Below are positions 56,335-64,000 of a DNA stretch of 64,000 nucleotides, one piece after another; within the stretch, counting starts at the first letter, position 1, and every line of letters begins with the position of its first letter. The notes beneath the pieces are model-generated. The model saw only the letters and a list, made by a program, of their open reading frames with translations. It ran no database searches and was not told where the DNA came from. The position numbers and the translations under genes were made by a program. The DNA is from Streptomyces sp. Ag109_O5-1 (GTDB lineage: Bacteria > Actinomycetota > Actinomycetes > Streptomycetales > Streptomycetaceae): NCBI RefSeq assembly GCF_003814875.1, contig NZ_RKQF01000001.1:10106001-10170000 (forward strand), given 5' to 3'.

Positions 56335-57659
56335 GCGCTGATGTCCTTCCCCTGGGCGCGAGCGGCCGTGCCGCGCAGTCGGTCCAGCAGGTCGTCGGCC
56401 GGGCAGCGGCCCTGGCGGACGTACCGGTCCAGGTACTCCGTCACGGCGGCCACGACCTCGGGGGTCGCGCCGAGCCGGGGCAGGGCCTCCACCGCCGCCG
56501 CGAAACAGACGACGGCGGCCTCGTGCAGCTCCGGATCCCCGAGCCCGGAGCGGGCGGCGTCGAGCCACAGCGGATTGTGCGGGGCGGGCAGCGACATGGC
56601 TCGCTCGGCCAGCGGTTTCACCGTCCGGTACGCGGTCTCGGCGGCCTCCGGGTCGTCGAACAGCGCCACCGTCACCGCCAGCGGCACGATCCACCCGTCG
56701 TCACCGGGCTGCGCGTCGATCATCCGCAGCTCCAGATGGCCGCGCGGCCTGACCGGCGGGAACAGCGTGGTGAGGTGGTAGTCGAGATCCTCCCTGGTGG
56801 GCACGCCCGACCGGGTCCACTCCCGGAAGGTCAGCCCGTCGGGCACCTCCCAGGGACCGGTGTCCCGCCGTACGCACATCACCGGGGCGTCCAGGACATG
56901 CCGGGCCCAGGATGCCCGGGGGTCGCCGTCCAGCGGGGGCGCGCCCGCACGGCCCGAGCCGATCTCCATCCACAGCAGCTGTCGGGTGGACAGCCAGCCG
57001 GTGGGCCGGGCGCCCACCAGGGGTGAGTTGGCGAAGGCGGCCACCAGGACGGGGCCCAGCTGATGGGCCAGCCACCAGCGGCGGGTGTGCCCCAGCGGGC
57101 CGGGCTCCTCGTGGCCGGCGTCCAGGCAGACCTGCACGGAGGCCGAGGTGCACATCATGTGGCGGCCCGCGGTGCCGGTGCGGTCCAGGCACCTCTCCAT
57201 CGCCTCGTAGCGCGGTTCGCGCAGGAAGCGGCGGGGTGTGTGCCAGGGATCGTGACCGACGCCCATGAGACCGAGGTCCCGCTCTGCGAGAACCGTACGG
57301 ACGGCGTCCAGGTCGGCGGAGACGGTGCCGATGCACTCCATCAGGGAGGCGGCGGGCGGCGAGCTGAGCTCCAGCTGGCCGCCGGGTTCGACGGTGAGCG
57401 CCGACCCCAGGGGCACCGTGCGCAGTGCGGCGTAGGCCGCTTCGAGTCGTTCGGATGTCACCGGGAGCTGCGGCTGCCGCAGCTCGTGGACCAGCCATTC
57501 CACTTCGACCCCGACCGTGCGGGGCGGTCCGGTCTTGAAGCAGATGCCCTTGACCAGGGCTTCCACCTCGGCTTCGGTGACAGCGGTGCGGTCGTCCGAG
57601 AAGTCGGTCTTCACCGGCCCGTCGGTACAGTCGCCGCCGTCGGATATCGAGTCGGACAT
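56331..57659 (-). CDS. egtA: glutamate-cysteine ligase for ergothioneine synthesis
   Basis: 442 residues from ATG 57659, chosen for AGGAGGATCCCGAC directly upstream over an ATG at 57686. GCS2-type fold: GVEVEWLVHELRQPQ, TVEPGGQLELSSPP, LMGVGHDPWHTPRR, MMCTSASVQVCLD and HLELRMIDAQPGD. It makes gamma-glutamyl-cysteine, the sulfur donor for EgtB. First gene of the operon. Confidence 0.95.
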   Translation of the reverse strand: MSDSISDGGDCTDGPVKTDFSDDRTAVTEAEVEALVKGICFKTGPPRTVGVEVEWLVHELRQPQLPVTSERLEAAYAALRTVPLGSALTVEPGGQLELSSPPAASLMECIGTVSADLDAVRTVLAERDLGLMGVGHDPWHTPRRFLREPRYEAMERCLDRTGTAGRHMMCTSASVQVCLDAGHEEPGPLGHTRRWWLAHQLGPVLVAAFANSPLVGARPTGWLSTRQLLWMEIGSGRAGAPPLDGDPRASWARHVLDAPVMCVRRDTGPWEVPDGLTFREWTRSGVPTREDLDYHLTTLFPPVRPRGHLELRMIDAQPGDDGWIVPLAVTVALFDDPEAAETAYRTVKPLAERAMSLPAPHNPLWLDAARSGLGDPELHEAAVVCFAAAVEALPRLGATPEVVAAVTEYLDRYVRQGRCPADDLLDRLRGTAARAQGKDISA

Positions 57660-57937
57660 GTCGGGATCCTCCTGAGATTCCACCATGCCGCCGCCCCGGC
57701 CTTGGTCGGTCACGGGACGGCATCGTCCGTTCCACCCAAGACCTTCGCGTCCATTCGCACAAGAGTGCCCAAGGGGACGTTCTAGATCGGTAACCTCTGC
57801 TTCCTTGCGTGTTTCCGGCCGTTTTGGGTGCAGGAAACTCCGTTGCGTGGCATCACCAGCATCGCCCAGGATGCGTACATGAGCACGACGGGGGAGGCCG
57901 CGCGGGGCGCGGTCATGGCGTCCACGGGGGTGGCGCC

Positions 57938-58762
57938 ATGAGCGCGCGCCTGCGCGGAATCGCCCAGCAGACCGAACAGATCGTGGCGGCGGGGGGCTAT
58001 CGAGCGCCGGACGGCCGGGAAATCCACCTGGCCGCCGATATCGCGGCCGCACAGGACGCCACACGGATGTACGGGCCGCAGCCGGTGCCGGTCGCGCCCG
58101 ATGCGGACCTGGACACTGTCTTCGAGGTCACCGGCGAGAGCAGCCTGGAGGCCGCCCGCCGACTGGCCGGCGCGCCGGTGGCCGTCCTGAACTTCGCCTC
58201 GGCCCGCAACCCGGGCGGCGGCTATCTGAACGGCGCCCAGGCGCAGGAGGAGGCCCTCTGCCGCGCCTCCGCGCTGTACGCCTGCCAACTGCGTGCCCGC
58301 GTCTTCTACGACCACCACCGCGCCCACCGCGACCCGTTCTACTCGGACCGTGTGATCCACTCGCCGGCCGTCCCGGTCTTCCGTGACGACCGCGGCGGCC
58401 TGCTGGCCGAGCCCTACCTCGCGGGCTTTCTCACCGCCGCCGCGCCCAACGCGGGCGTGATCCGCCGTACGGCCCCGGAGCGGGTCGCGGAGCTGCCCGC
58501 GGCCCTCGCCGTACGGGCCGAGCGGGTGCTGGAGGTGGCCGCGGCCCAGGGCTACCGGCGGCTGGTCCTCGGCGCCTGGGGCTGCGGGGTGTTCCAGAAC
58601 GACCCCGCGCAGGTCGCGGGGGCCTTCCGGGGGCTGCTCGGCCCCGGCGGACGGTTCGGGCGGACCTTCGAGCACGTGGTGTTCGGGGTCTTGGACCGCA
58701 CGCCGGGATCGGTGGTCAGGGCGGCCTTCGCCGAGGTGTTTCAGACCTCGGCGGCGGGCTGA
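57938..58762 (+). CDS. TIGR02452-family poly(ADP-ribose) glycohydrolase-like protein
   Basis: 274 residues from ATG 57938; upstream in-frame sequence has no conserved motif. The bacterial PARG signature is complete: NFASARNPGGGYLNGAQAQEE (GGG followed by QEE catalytic glutamates), with SALYACQ after it, and LVLGAWGCGVFQNDP near the end. Macrodomain fold. It would remove ADP-ribose polymers or modifications. No PARP-like gene is adjacent; a PemK/MazF-like gene lies 4 bp away on the other strand. Confidence 0.9.
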   Translation: MSARLRGIAQQTEQIVAAGGYRAPDGREIHLAADIAAAQDATRMYGPQPVPVAPDADLDTVFEVTGESSLEAARRLAGAPVAVLNFASARNPGGGYLNGAQAQEEALCRASALYACQLRARVFYDHHRAHRDPFYSDRVIHSPAVPVFRDDRGGLLAEPYLAGFLTAAAPNAGVIRRTAPERVAELPAALAVRAERVLEVAAAQGYRRLVLGAWGCGVFQNDPAQVAGAFRGLLGPGGRFGRTFEHVVFGVLDRTPGSVVRAAFAEVFQTSAAG

Positions 58763-58766
58763 CGCG

Positions 58767-59216
58767 TCACTTCCAGCCGTAGCGCTCGTGCAGCCGGTTG
58801 CGTACGAGGTTGAAGCGGCCCCGGTCCAGCGCGCACGCCTCACGGCGCATGCCGTCCTCGTGCAGTCGCAGGACGCGGTCCACGTCCACCCAGGAGTCGC
58901 GCCCGGTCCTGTCCCACGGCCCGCTGCCGATCGCCACCCACTCGCGGTCGTTGTCGTGCCGCTTGCTGGACAGCTGCACGGCGAGCAGGGTGCCGGCCGC
59001 CTCGCGGGCGACGACCAGCACCGGCCGGTCCTTGCCCCGCCCGTCGTTCTCCTCGAAGGGCACCCAGGTCCACACGATCTCGCCGGGGTCCGGGTCGCCG
59101 TCGTGGGCGGGCGCATACTCGGTGCGCACCTTGCCGACCTCGCGCGGGTCGGCCTCGGTGGTCGCGGTGGGGCCGTAACGGCCGGGGACGTTCTCGTCGT
59201 CGGTAAACGCAGTCAC
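58767..59216 (-). CDS. PemK/MazF-family protein, no cognate antitoxin seen
   Basis: 149 residues from ATG 59216. The N-terminal 45 residues are acidic and poorly ordered. The MazF-like SH3 barrel then shows GEIVWTWVPFEEN, GKDRPVLVVARE, LLAVQLSSKRHD and WDRTGRDSWVDVDRVLRL, with a C-terminal helix. MazF toxins cut mRNA, but no antitoxin gene overlaps or precedes it; upstream on the same strand lies the hydrolase gene. A domesticated nuclease or non-toxic relative is likely (inference). Convergent with the PARG-like gene at 4 bp. Confidence 0.82.
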   Translation of the reverse strand: MTAFTDDENVPGRYGPTATTEADPREVGKVRTEYAPAHDGDPDPGEIVWTWVPFEENDGRGKDRPVLVVAREAAGTLLAVQLSSKRHDNDREWVAIGSGPWDRTGRDSWVDVDRVLRLHEDGMRREACALDRGRFNLVRNRLHERYGWK

Positions 59217-59235
59217 CAGGGCACCCTAAGGGGCC

Positions 59236-60036
59236 TCAGCCTGCGAGAACAGGCGGGGTCCCGGTACTGCGCAGTTCCCCCTCGATCAACTCGGCAGTGA
59301 CATCGGGGCGTTCGAGCTGCGGAAGGTGACCGGCTTCCGCGATCAGCTCGAACCGGCCCTGCGGGAAGGCCTTCGCGAAGGCGGCTCCGTAGGCGGGGGT
59401 GACGATACGGTCGCTCGCTCCCCACACCAGCAGTGCGGGCTGCCGTACGCGTCCCAGCCGTGGCAGCAGCTTCGGATCCGACATGCGCCCGCCGTCGGTG
59501 AGGAGCCGCATGGTCGCCATGTTGGCCTGGCGGCGGGCGAGTTCGGCGGCGGGCAGGGTGGCGGGGTCGACGTAGAAGCGGTCCGGGTCGTGCCAGGAGT
59601 GCTCGGCGGCGGAGCGCGGATCCAGTGCGAAGAAGTCCGTGACCGGCTCGCCCTCGATGTCCGCGCCGACCGCGTTGACGAGCACCAGGCCGGTGATCAC
59701 CCCCGCGGTGTCCCGTACGGCCATCTCGGCGGCGAGCCGGCCGCCGAGCGAGGAGCCGACGATCAGCACATCGCTCAACTCGCTGTCCTGGAGCAGGTGG
59801 AGGTAGGCCACGGCGAGGTCGTCGACACTCGTGAGCCAGTCCGGGCGCGGTGTTCCGTCCCAGCCGGGGTGGACCGGGGTGATGGTGCGGGCCGACTCGG
59901 CGAGCCGGGCGGCCAGGGCGGCGACCGTGGCGGGGCCGCCGCCTCCGTGGAGGACGAGCACCGGGCGGCCGGTGCCGGCCTCGGTGAGGGAGAGCGGGAG
60001 GTCGGGATACACGTGGGCGATGCGGTTCTGCGTCAT
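59236..60036 (-). CDS. alpha/beta hydrolase
   Basis: 266 residues from ATG 60036. LVLHGGGGP oxyanion loop, nucleophile GSSLGGR, acid in VWGASDRIV and catalytic His in EAGHLPQLERP. Cytoplasmic, with no signal. Divergent from a MarR gene across a 28-bp palindrome, a common arrangement for substrate-induced detoxification hydrolases. Confidence 0.9.
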   Translation of the reverse strand: MTQNRIAHVYPDLPLSLTEAGTGRPVLVLHGGGGPATVAALAARLAESARTITPVHPGWDGTPRPDWLTSVDDLAVAYLHLLQDSELSDVLIVGSSLGGRLAAEMAVRDTAGVITGLVLVNAVGADIEGEPVTDFFALDPRSAAEHSWHDPDRFYVDPATLPAAELARRQANMATMRLLTDGGRMSDPKLLPRLGRVRQPALLVWGASDRIVTPAYGAAFAKAFPQGRFELIAEAGHLPQLERPDVTAELIEGELRSTGTPPVLAG

Positions 60037-60050
60037 GCCGCACAATCTAA

Positions 60051-60078
60051 CTAAGGATGTTTATATAAACAAGCTTAG
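60051..60078. promoter_or_regulatory. 28-bp near-perfect palindrome, MarR operator
   Basis: The core TGTTTATATAAACA (60058-60071) is a perfect 14-bp palindrome. Outer arms CTAAG (60051-60055) and CTTAG (60074-60078) extend it, with two unpaired bases on each side. It is centred between the divergent hydrolase and MarR genes and is strikingly AT-rich for this genome. Confidence 0.8.
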
Positions 60079-60098
60079 TCATCGGTTAGGCTGACCCC

Positions 60099-60512
60099 AT
60101 GCACGATGACCTGCAAGTTCTCGGAAGAGCGGTCAAACAGACCCAGTACCGGCAGCACCGGGCGCTGGACAGCGCGCTCTCGGCCGTCGGCACCACCCTC
60201 GCGCAGTGGGACGCGCTGCGCGCGATCGACCGGACGCCGGGCGCCTCGGCACGCGAACTGGCCGCGGCCACCTTCCAGAGCGAGCAGGCCTTCGGCACGC
60301 TGGTGGGCCGGCTGACCGCACAGGGCCTGGTGGAACGGCGACCGGGCCACGGGCGGCGCATCCAGCACCACCTCACCCCCGAGGGCGAGCGGATGCTGGC
60401 GGCCGGGCAGGGAGTGGCCGACGAGGTGCTCGCCGACTGCTTCGCCGGGCTGTCGGCGAGGGAGCGGGCGACACTGCTCGGTCTGCTGGAGCGGCTCAAC
60501 GCGCGCGAGTGA
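60099..60512 (+). CDS. MarR-family transcriptional regulator
   Basis: 137 residues from ATG 60099. The winged helix spans TPGASARELAAATFQSEQAF with recognition helix GTLVGRLTAQGLVE and wing GHGRRIQHHLTPEGERM. Flanking helices make the dimer. The palindrome just upstream should be its operator, controlling itself and the divergent hydrolase. Confidence 0.92.
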   Translation: MHDDLQVLGRAVKQTQYRQHRALDSALSAVGTTLAQWDALRAIDRTPGASARELAAATFQSEQAFGTLVGRLTAQGLVERRPGHGRRIQHHLTPEGERMLAAGQGVADEVLADCFAGLSARERATLLGLLERLNARE

Positions 60513-60624
60513 AACGGCTGTTCTCTGCGGGTCTCGGCGCCGCCTCGGCGCACGGGGGCCGCGGAGCCGGACACGGCTGCTCGCCGTCCTGCTGCACCGG
60601 ACCTTCTGCGTGGGTCGCCCGCTG

Positions 60625-62049
60625 CTATGCGGCCGGGGAGTCGGCGGTCACGGTGTGCGGCGGCCAGAGTTCGTGCCAGCGCAGTTCCGACTCCAGCTCC
60701 GCGGCGACCGAGACGAGCAGTGGCTCGCTGTTCGCCGGGCCGAGCACTTGCGCGCCCACCGGCAGCCCGTCGCCGACGAACCCGGCGGGCACGTTGACCC
60801 CCGGCCACCCGAGCACGTTCCACGGCCAGGCGTAGGGGCAGGCGGCGATCATGGCCCGGTCGGTGGCGAACTGGCCGAGGCCCAGCATCGCGCCGATGGG
60901 GGGCGGGGGAGCGGCGGTGGTCGGCGCGAGGATCACGTCGTACGACGTGAAGAAGGAGCCGATCCGCCGCTGCAGACCGGCCTCCGCGCGCCGGGCGGCC
61001 CGCAGCGGGGCCCCGCCGAGCAGCCGGCCGAGGCGGGCCGCCTCCAGGGTGCGCCTGTCGAGCAGGCCGGGATGCGGTGCCTCGCGGACGCGTTCGGCGA
61101 TCCCGACCGTGGCGCGGGGCATGAAGGTGAGCCCGATCTGGCCGTAGGGCGGGTCCGCCGCCTCGACGGTATGGCCCAACGAGGCCAACTTCTCGGCCAG
61201 TTCGACGACCCGGGCGCGTACGTCCGGCTCCAGGCGGGCGGGCAGCGCGGTGAACGGCGGTTTGAGGGAGAGCGCGATACGCAGCCGGCCGGGGTCCCGG
61301 CCCACTGCCTTGGCGAGCGTCAACTCGGCCGGCCGGTGCGGATCCTCGGGGTGGTTCCCGCTCGCCGCGTCCAGCAGCAGGGCCGCGTCTGCGACCGTGC
61401 GGGCCAGGGTGCCGTTGACCGTGATGCCCTGGAAGGACTCGCCGCGCGGCCAGGTGGAGATACGGCCGCGCTGCGGTTTGATGCCGATCAGATGCGTCCA
61501 GGACGCCGGTATGCGCACGGAGCCGGCGCCGTCGGAGCCGAGCGCGGCCGGTACGAGCCCCGCCGCGACGGCGGCCGCGGACCCGCCCGAGGACCCGCCC
61601 GGGGTGTGCCCGGGGTGCCATGGGTTGCGCGTGTCGCCGAAGGCCGGCCCCTCCGTGAACGGCCACTGCCCCAGCTCGCAGGTGTTGGTCTTGCCGATGA
61701 TCACCGCCCCGGCCGCGCGCAGCCGTCGCACGGCTTCCCCGTCCTCGCGCACCGGCGGGAAGTCGCCCCGGCAGCCGAATGCGGTCGGCTCGCCGGCCAC
61801 GTCCATGTCGTCCTTCACCGCTACCGGCACCCCGAGCAGCGGGCGGCGCACTCCGGCGGCCAACTCCCGGTCTGCGGCGTCCGCTTCGGCGAGCGCGGCC
61901 GAAGTGCGCACGATCCGGAAGGCGTTGAGGGAACCCTGGGTGGCCTCGATCCGCGCCAGGCATGCCTCGACCAGCTGGCGAGATGTCAATTCCCTGTCGG
62001 CCAGGGCGCGTACGGACGCGGCGAGGCCCGCGGAACGGTCGTAGGACAT
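60625..62049 (-). CDS. amidase (amidase-signature family)
   Basis: 474 residues from ATG 62049. The Ser-Ser-Lys centre is visible: VAVKDDMDVAG (Lys), GGSSGGSAAAVA and GSDGAGSVRIPAS (serines). These enzymes hydrolyse linear amides; some are GatA-like, but no gatB/gatC genes are near. A secondary-metabolite or nitrogen-scavenging amidase is likely; substrate unknown. It ends 112 bp after the MarR gene, convergent. Confidence 0.92.
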   Translation of the reverse strand: MSYDRSAGLAASVRALADRELTSRQLVEACLARIEATQGSLNAFRIVRTSAALAEADAADRELAAGVRRPLLGVPVAVKDDMDVAGEPTAFGCRGDFPPVREDGEAVRRLRAAGAVIIGKTNTCELGQWPFTEGPAFGDTRNPWHPGHTPGGSSGGSAAAVAAGLVPAALGSDGAGSVRIPASWTHLIGIKPQRGRISTWPRGESFQGITVNGTLARTVADAALLLDAASGNHPEDPHRPAELTLAKAVGRDPGRLRIALSLKPPFTALPARLEPDVRARVVELAEKLASLGHTVEAADPPYGQIGLTFMPRATVGIAERVREAPHPGLLDRRTLEAARLGRLLGGAPLRAARRAEAGLQRRIGSFFTSYDVILAPTTAAPPPPIGAMLGLGQFATDRAMIAACPYAWPWNVLGWPGVNVPAGFVGDGLPVGAQVLGPANSEPLLVSVAAELESELRWHELWPPHTVTADSPAA

Positions 62050-62163
62050 GGAGGACCCACCTTCGGCGGCGCTGCGTCTACCGGAGGGTAACGTCGATCC
62101 GGCTCCCGTAGTACAGGTTTCGCACAGCCGGTGTTCAGCTGCGCCCGAGTCCCACCCAAAGCA

Positions 62164-62193
62164 TTGACGTGAACCTGCCGTTCCTCTTACTTT
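62164..62193 (+). promoter_or_regulatory. sigma70-type promoter candidate for the GH43 gene
   Basis: TTGACG (62164-62169) and TACTTT (62188-62193) with an 18-bp spacer, 82 bp before the GH43 start. Confidence 0.5.
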
Positions 62194-62205
62194 CTGCGCG
62201 ACTTA

Positions 62206-62220
62206 TCGAACCCAGTTCGA
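62206..62220. promoter_or_regulatory. inverted repeat TCGAA-N5-TTCGA near the GH43 promoter
   Basis: TCGAA (62206-62210) and TTCGA (62216-62220) lie 13 bp after the -10 candidate, where a repressor of LacI or AraR type could act. The assignment to a regulator is speculative. Confidence 0.4.
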
Positions 62221-62274
62221 AATACCGGACGCGCCGCTGCGTCCGCGTCCGCACGAGCCACCGGGAGAGCCGCC

Positions 62275-63663
62275 GTGACCACACGTCCCCCCACCCCGTC
62301 CCGCCGCACCCTGCTCCGCGCGCTGGCCGCCCTGCCCGCGTCGGCCCTGGTCCTGGGCGAACTGCCCGGACTGCTCGGCACGGCCGAGGCCGCCGCGCCC
62401 GCGAGCGGCTACGCCACGCGCTACACCATCGTCCCGTTCCTCAACAGCGACGACGGCACGGTCAACGTCTACCAGTCCGACGACGCGACGGACTTCCGCC
62501 TCCTCCAGTCCTCCGCCTACACCCCGCCCAGCAACCGCATCCGCGACGCCAGCGTCTTCAAGCACACGGACGGTTATTACTACATCACCTACACCACCCA
62601 CACCTGGGAGGACGAGAGCACCACCATCGGCTTCGCCCGCAGCTCCGACCGGGTCAACTGGACCTTCCTGTACGACTACGCGATCCCGATCACCAACCTG
62701 TCCCGCGCCTGGGCGCCGGAGTGGTTCGTGGACAGCGACGGCAGCGTCAACGTCATCGTGTCCTGCTCGACGACGGACGACGAGTGGATCTTCACACCGT
62801 ACGTCCTGACGGCGAGCAACTCGGCACTCACCGGCTGGAGTTCACCGGTCGCCCTGACCGGCATCGGCTCCAACCACATCGACACGTACATCGTGAAGGT
62901 CGGCTCGACCTACCACGCGTTCACGAAGAACGAGAGCGCGAAGTACATCGAGTACGGCACCGCCTCCAGCCTCAAGGGCCCCTACACCATCTCCAAGACC
63001 GGTGACTGGGCCGGCTGGGGCAGCTACCGCGAGGGCCCGTCGGTGATCCAGCTCGACAACGGCGGCTGGCGGATCTTCTTCGACGGCTACGGCGACGGCA
63101 CCTACTACTACAGCGACAGCTACGACACGTTCGCCACGTGGAGCACCCCGACCGCGCTCGCGACCCTCTCGGGCACGGCCCGCCACTTCACCGTGATCAA
63201 GGAGACGATCTCGGGCGGCACTTCGGTGACGAAGAACGCGACCCGCTCCTTCCAGTCCGTCAACTACACCACCTGCTACTGGGAGGAGGTGTCCTCCCTC
63301 CTCAACCTCCCGGTCGTGACCAGCTCCAGCGCCTCGGCGGACAAAACGGCTGCCACCTTCACGGTCGTGGCGGGCCTGGCCGACTCCAACGGCTACTCCT
63401 TCCGCGACTCGTCCGGCAACTACTTGCGCCACTACGACTTCCGCGGCCGCTTCGACGCCAACGACGGCACGACGACCTTCGCCAAGGACGCCACCTTCAT
63501 CGCCCGCCCGGGTTCGTCCAGCGGCTCGGTGCGCTTCGAGTCGTACAACTACCCGGGTTACTACCTGCGTCACTACAACTACCAACTGCGCGTCGACATC
63601 TCGGACGGCACGGACCTGTTCCGGCGGGACAGTTCGTTCCTTCCGGTGGCATCCTGGGCCTGA
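62275..63663 (+). CDS. secreted arabinofuranosidase-type GH43 protein with AbfB (CBM42) domain
   Basis: 462 residues from GTG 62275, with GGGAGAG upstream. SRRTLLRAL begins a Tat signal cleaved near AEAAA. A five-blade GH43-like domain (about 50-320) has RIRDASVFKHTDGYYYITYTT, RAWAPEWFVDSDG and YREGPSVIQLDNG. The AbfB domain (about 325-462) shows its QSVNYTTCYW start and SGNYLRHYDFRGR and PGYYLRHYNYQLRVD repeats, which bind arabinofuranose side chains. A clear catalytic Asp/Glu set could not be confirmed by eye. It probably acts on arabinoxylan. Confidence 0.88.
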   Translation: MTTRPPTPSRRTLLRALAALPASALVLGELPGLLGTAEAAAPASGYATRYTIVPFLNSDDGTVNVYQSDDATDFRLLQSSAYTPPSNRIRDASVFKHTDGYYYITYTTHTWEDESTTIGFARSSDRVNWTFLYDYAIPITNLSRAWAPEWFVDSDGSVNVIVSCSTTDDEWIFTPYVLTASNSALTGWSSPVALTGIGSNHIDTYIVKVGSTYHAFTKNESAKYIEYGTASSLKGPYTISKTGDWAGWGSYREGPSVIQLDNGGWRIFFDGYGDGTYYYSDSYDTFATWSTPTALATLSGTARHFTVIKETISGGTSVTKNATRSFQSVNYTTCYWEEVSSLLNLPVVTSSSASADKTAATFTVVAGLADSNGYSFRDSSGNYLRHYDFRGRFDANDGTTTFAKDATFIARPGSSSGSVRFESYNYPGYYLRHYNYQLRVDISDGTDLFRRDSSFLPVASWA

Positions 63664-63711
63664 CCTGCACCGATACTGACCTGGGCAAACGTTCTGAGTA
63701 TCCGTCAGTAG

Positions 63712-63746
63712 TTCCCGCTAGTTCCCTCGATTTCCCGGGATTTCCC
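63712..63746 (+). repeat. four TTCCC direct repeats at exact 10-bp period
   Basis: TTCCC at 63712, 63722, 63732 and 63742, in the run between the GH43 gene and the edge gene; the units read TTCCCGCTAG, TTCCCTCGAT, TTCCCGGGAT and TTCCCGCAGA. The copies face the same side of the helix. The array ends 39 bp before the proposed start at 63786. Confidence 0.75.
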
Positions 63747-63785
63747 GCAGAAACGTGCAACGGGCGCGGGGTGCGGGAGAGCGGG

Positions 63786-64000
63786 GTGACCAGGCGTGAG
63801 GGCCCCGGCGAGCACCAAAACGCTCGCCGGGTCCTCGACTGGATGGATCAGCGTGGTGGCTCGGCCCGGACGGGGCGAATGCGGGCGAGCCGGCTGCGCA
63901 CCCCAGCTGATCGCTCCGCCAGCACGACATGGGCCGTTACGTCGTGGGTGTTGCGGGCGGCGGCGCGCCACGGCCTCGCCGAGTGGCGGCTGAGTTCCAC
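63786..64000 (+). CDS. 5' fragment of an unidentified gene running off the window
   Basis: 71 codons are open from GTG 63786 to the edge, with GGGAGA 6 nt upstream and about 80% G/C at third positions. The product is basic: REGPGEHQNARRVLDWMDQR, GRMRASRLRTPADR, then a more hydrophobic TTWAVTSWVLRAAARHGLAEW. I do not recognise it. A - strand open frame over the same bases (63705-63971) is less likely because it has no ribosome site. Confidence 0.45.
   Translation, partial: MTRREGPGEHQNARRVLDWMDQRGGSARTGRMRASRLRTPADRSASTTWAVTSWVLRAAARHGLAEWRLSS

Noticed and set aside
63705-63971. 88-codon - strand open frame at the right edge
   Set aside because: No ribosome site, Pro/His/Arg-rich product, and it runs through the phased TTCCC repeats; the + strand frame is better supported.

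Overview
The window is high-G+C DNA with strong G/C bias at third codon positions. Its gene content is typical of Streptomyces: an ergothioneine egtABCD operon, a second succinate dehydrogenase operon next to ornithine-lipid genes, a PAS-GGDEF-EAL protein resembling RmdA, a DUF574 methyltransferase, a class F sortase, a LysX-type lysyl-tRNA synthetase fusion, and a widespread Streptomyces intergenic hairpin repeat. I read it as a piece of Streptomyces chromosome. From memory, the order rmdA - LysR - sdh - olsBA matches the SCO0920-SCO0928 region of S. coelicolor; I could not check this by alignment. I saw no rRNA, tRNA, CRISPR array or transposase.

Layout. 1-2.1 kb: the C-terminal part of a GH38 alpha-mannosidase and a small membrane protein, then a perfect 38-bp palindrome. 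2.1-10.9 kb: a FadR-type GntR repressor divergent from an eight-gene operon. The operon encodes a sugar ABC transporter (binding protein, double ATPase, permease) and five enzymes of oxidative, non-phosphorylating L-fucose catabolism (dehydratase, SDR, aldo-keto reductase, mutarotase, lactonase). Most junctions are 4-nt overlaps. A FadR-like operator lies in the divergent promoter. A decayed AraC-family gene follows on the opposite strand. 11.2-18.1 kb: lipase-maturation-factor-like membrane protein, a PAS/GAF/PP2C/HATPase regulator, an Fpg/Nei glycosylase, and an ECF sigma / unknown / zinc anti-sigma set. 18.1-24.3 kb: CapA-like lipoprotein, a MarR regulator with two palindromic operators in front of a hydrolase, an amino-acid permease, an MFS exporter and a universal stress protein.

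24.4-34.7 kb is an envelope region: LysX (lysyl-tRNA synthetase fused to lysyl-phosphatidylglycerol synthase), a Tat-type polysaccharide deacetylase, class F sortase, three low-complexity secreted proteins each with a C-terminal membrane anchor but no LPXTG, a DUF4239 membrane protein and a two-repeat lipoprotein. 34.9-44.4 kb: methyltransferase overlapping rmdA, LysR with its own operator, sdhCAB, olsB-olsA. 44.4-53.3 kb: UvrA-like ABC protein without the UvrB-binding insert, small antitoxin-like protein, a Clp ATPase that seems to lack the ClpP-binding loop, LLM oxidoreductase, HAD phosphatase, dodecin, and an orphan sugar-binding lipoprotein behind a DasR-like site. 53.3-57.7 kb: egtABCD. 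57.9-64 kb: PARG-like hydrolase beside a PemK/MazF-like protein, a hydrolase/MarR pair around a 28-bp palindrome, an amidase, a secreted GH43-AbfB protein, and at the right edge a 5' gene fragment preceded by four TTCCC repeats phased exactly 10 bp apart.

The most coherent system is the L-fucose uptake and oxidation operon with its repressor. The least explained parts are the sortase cluster without recognisable substrates, the PARG/PemK pair, the ClpP-loop-less Clp protein and the phased repeats at the right edge.
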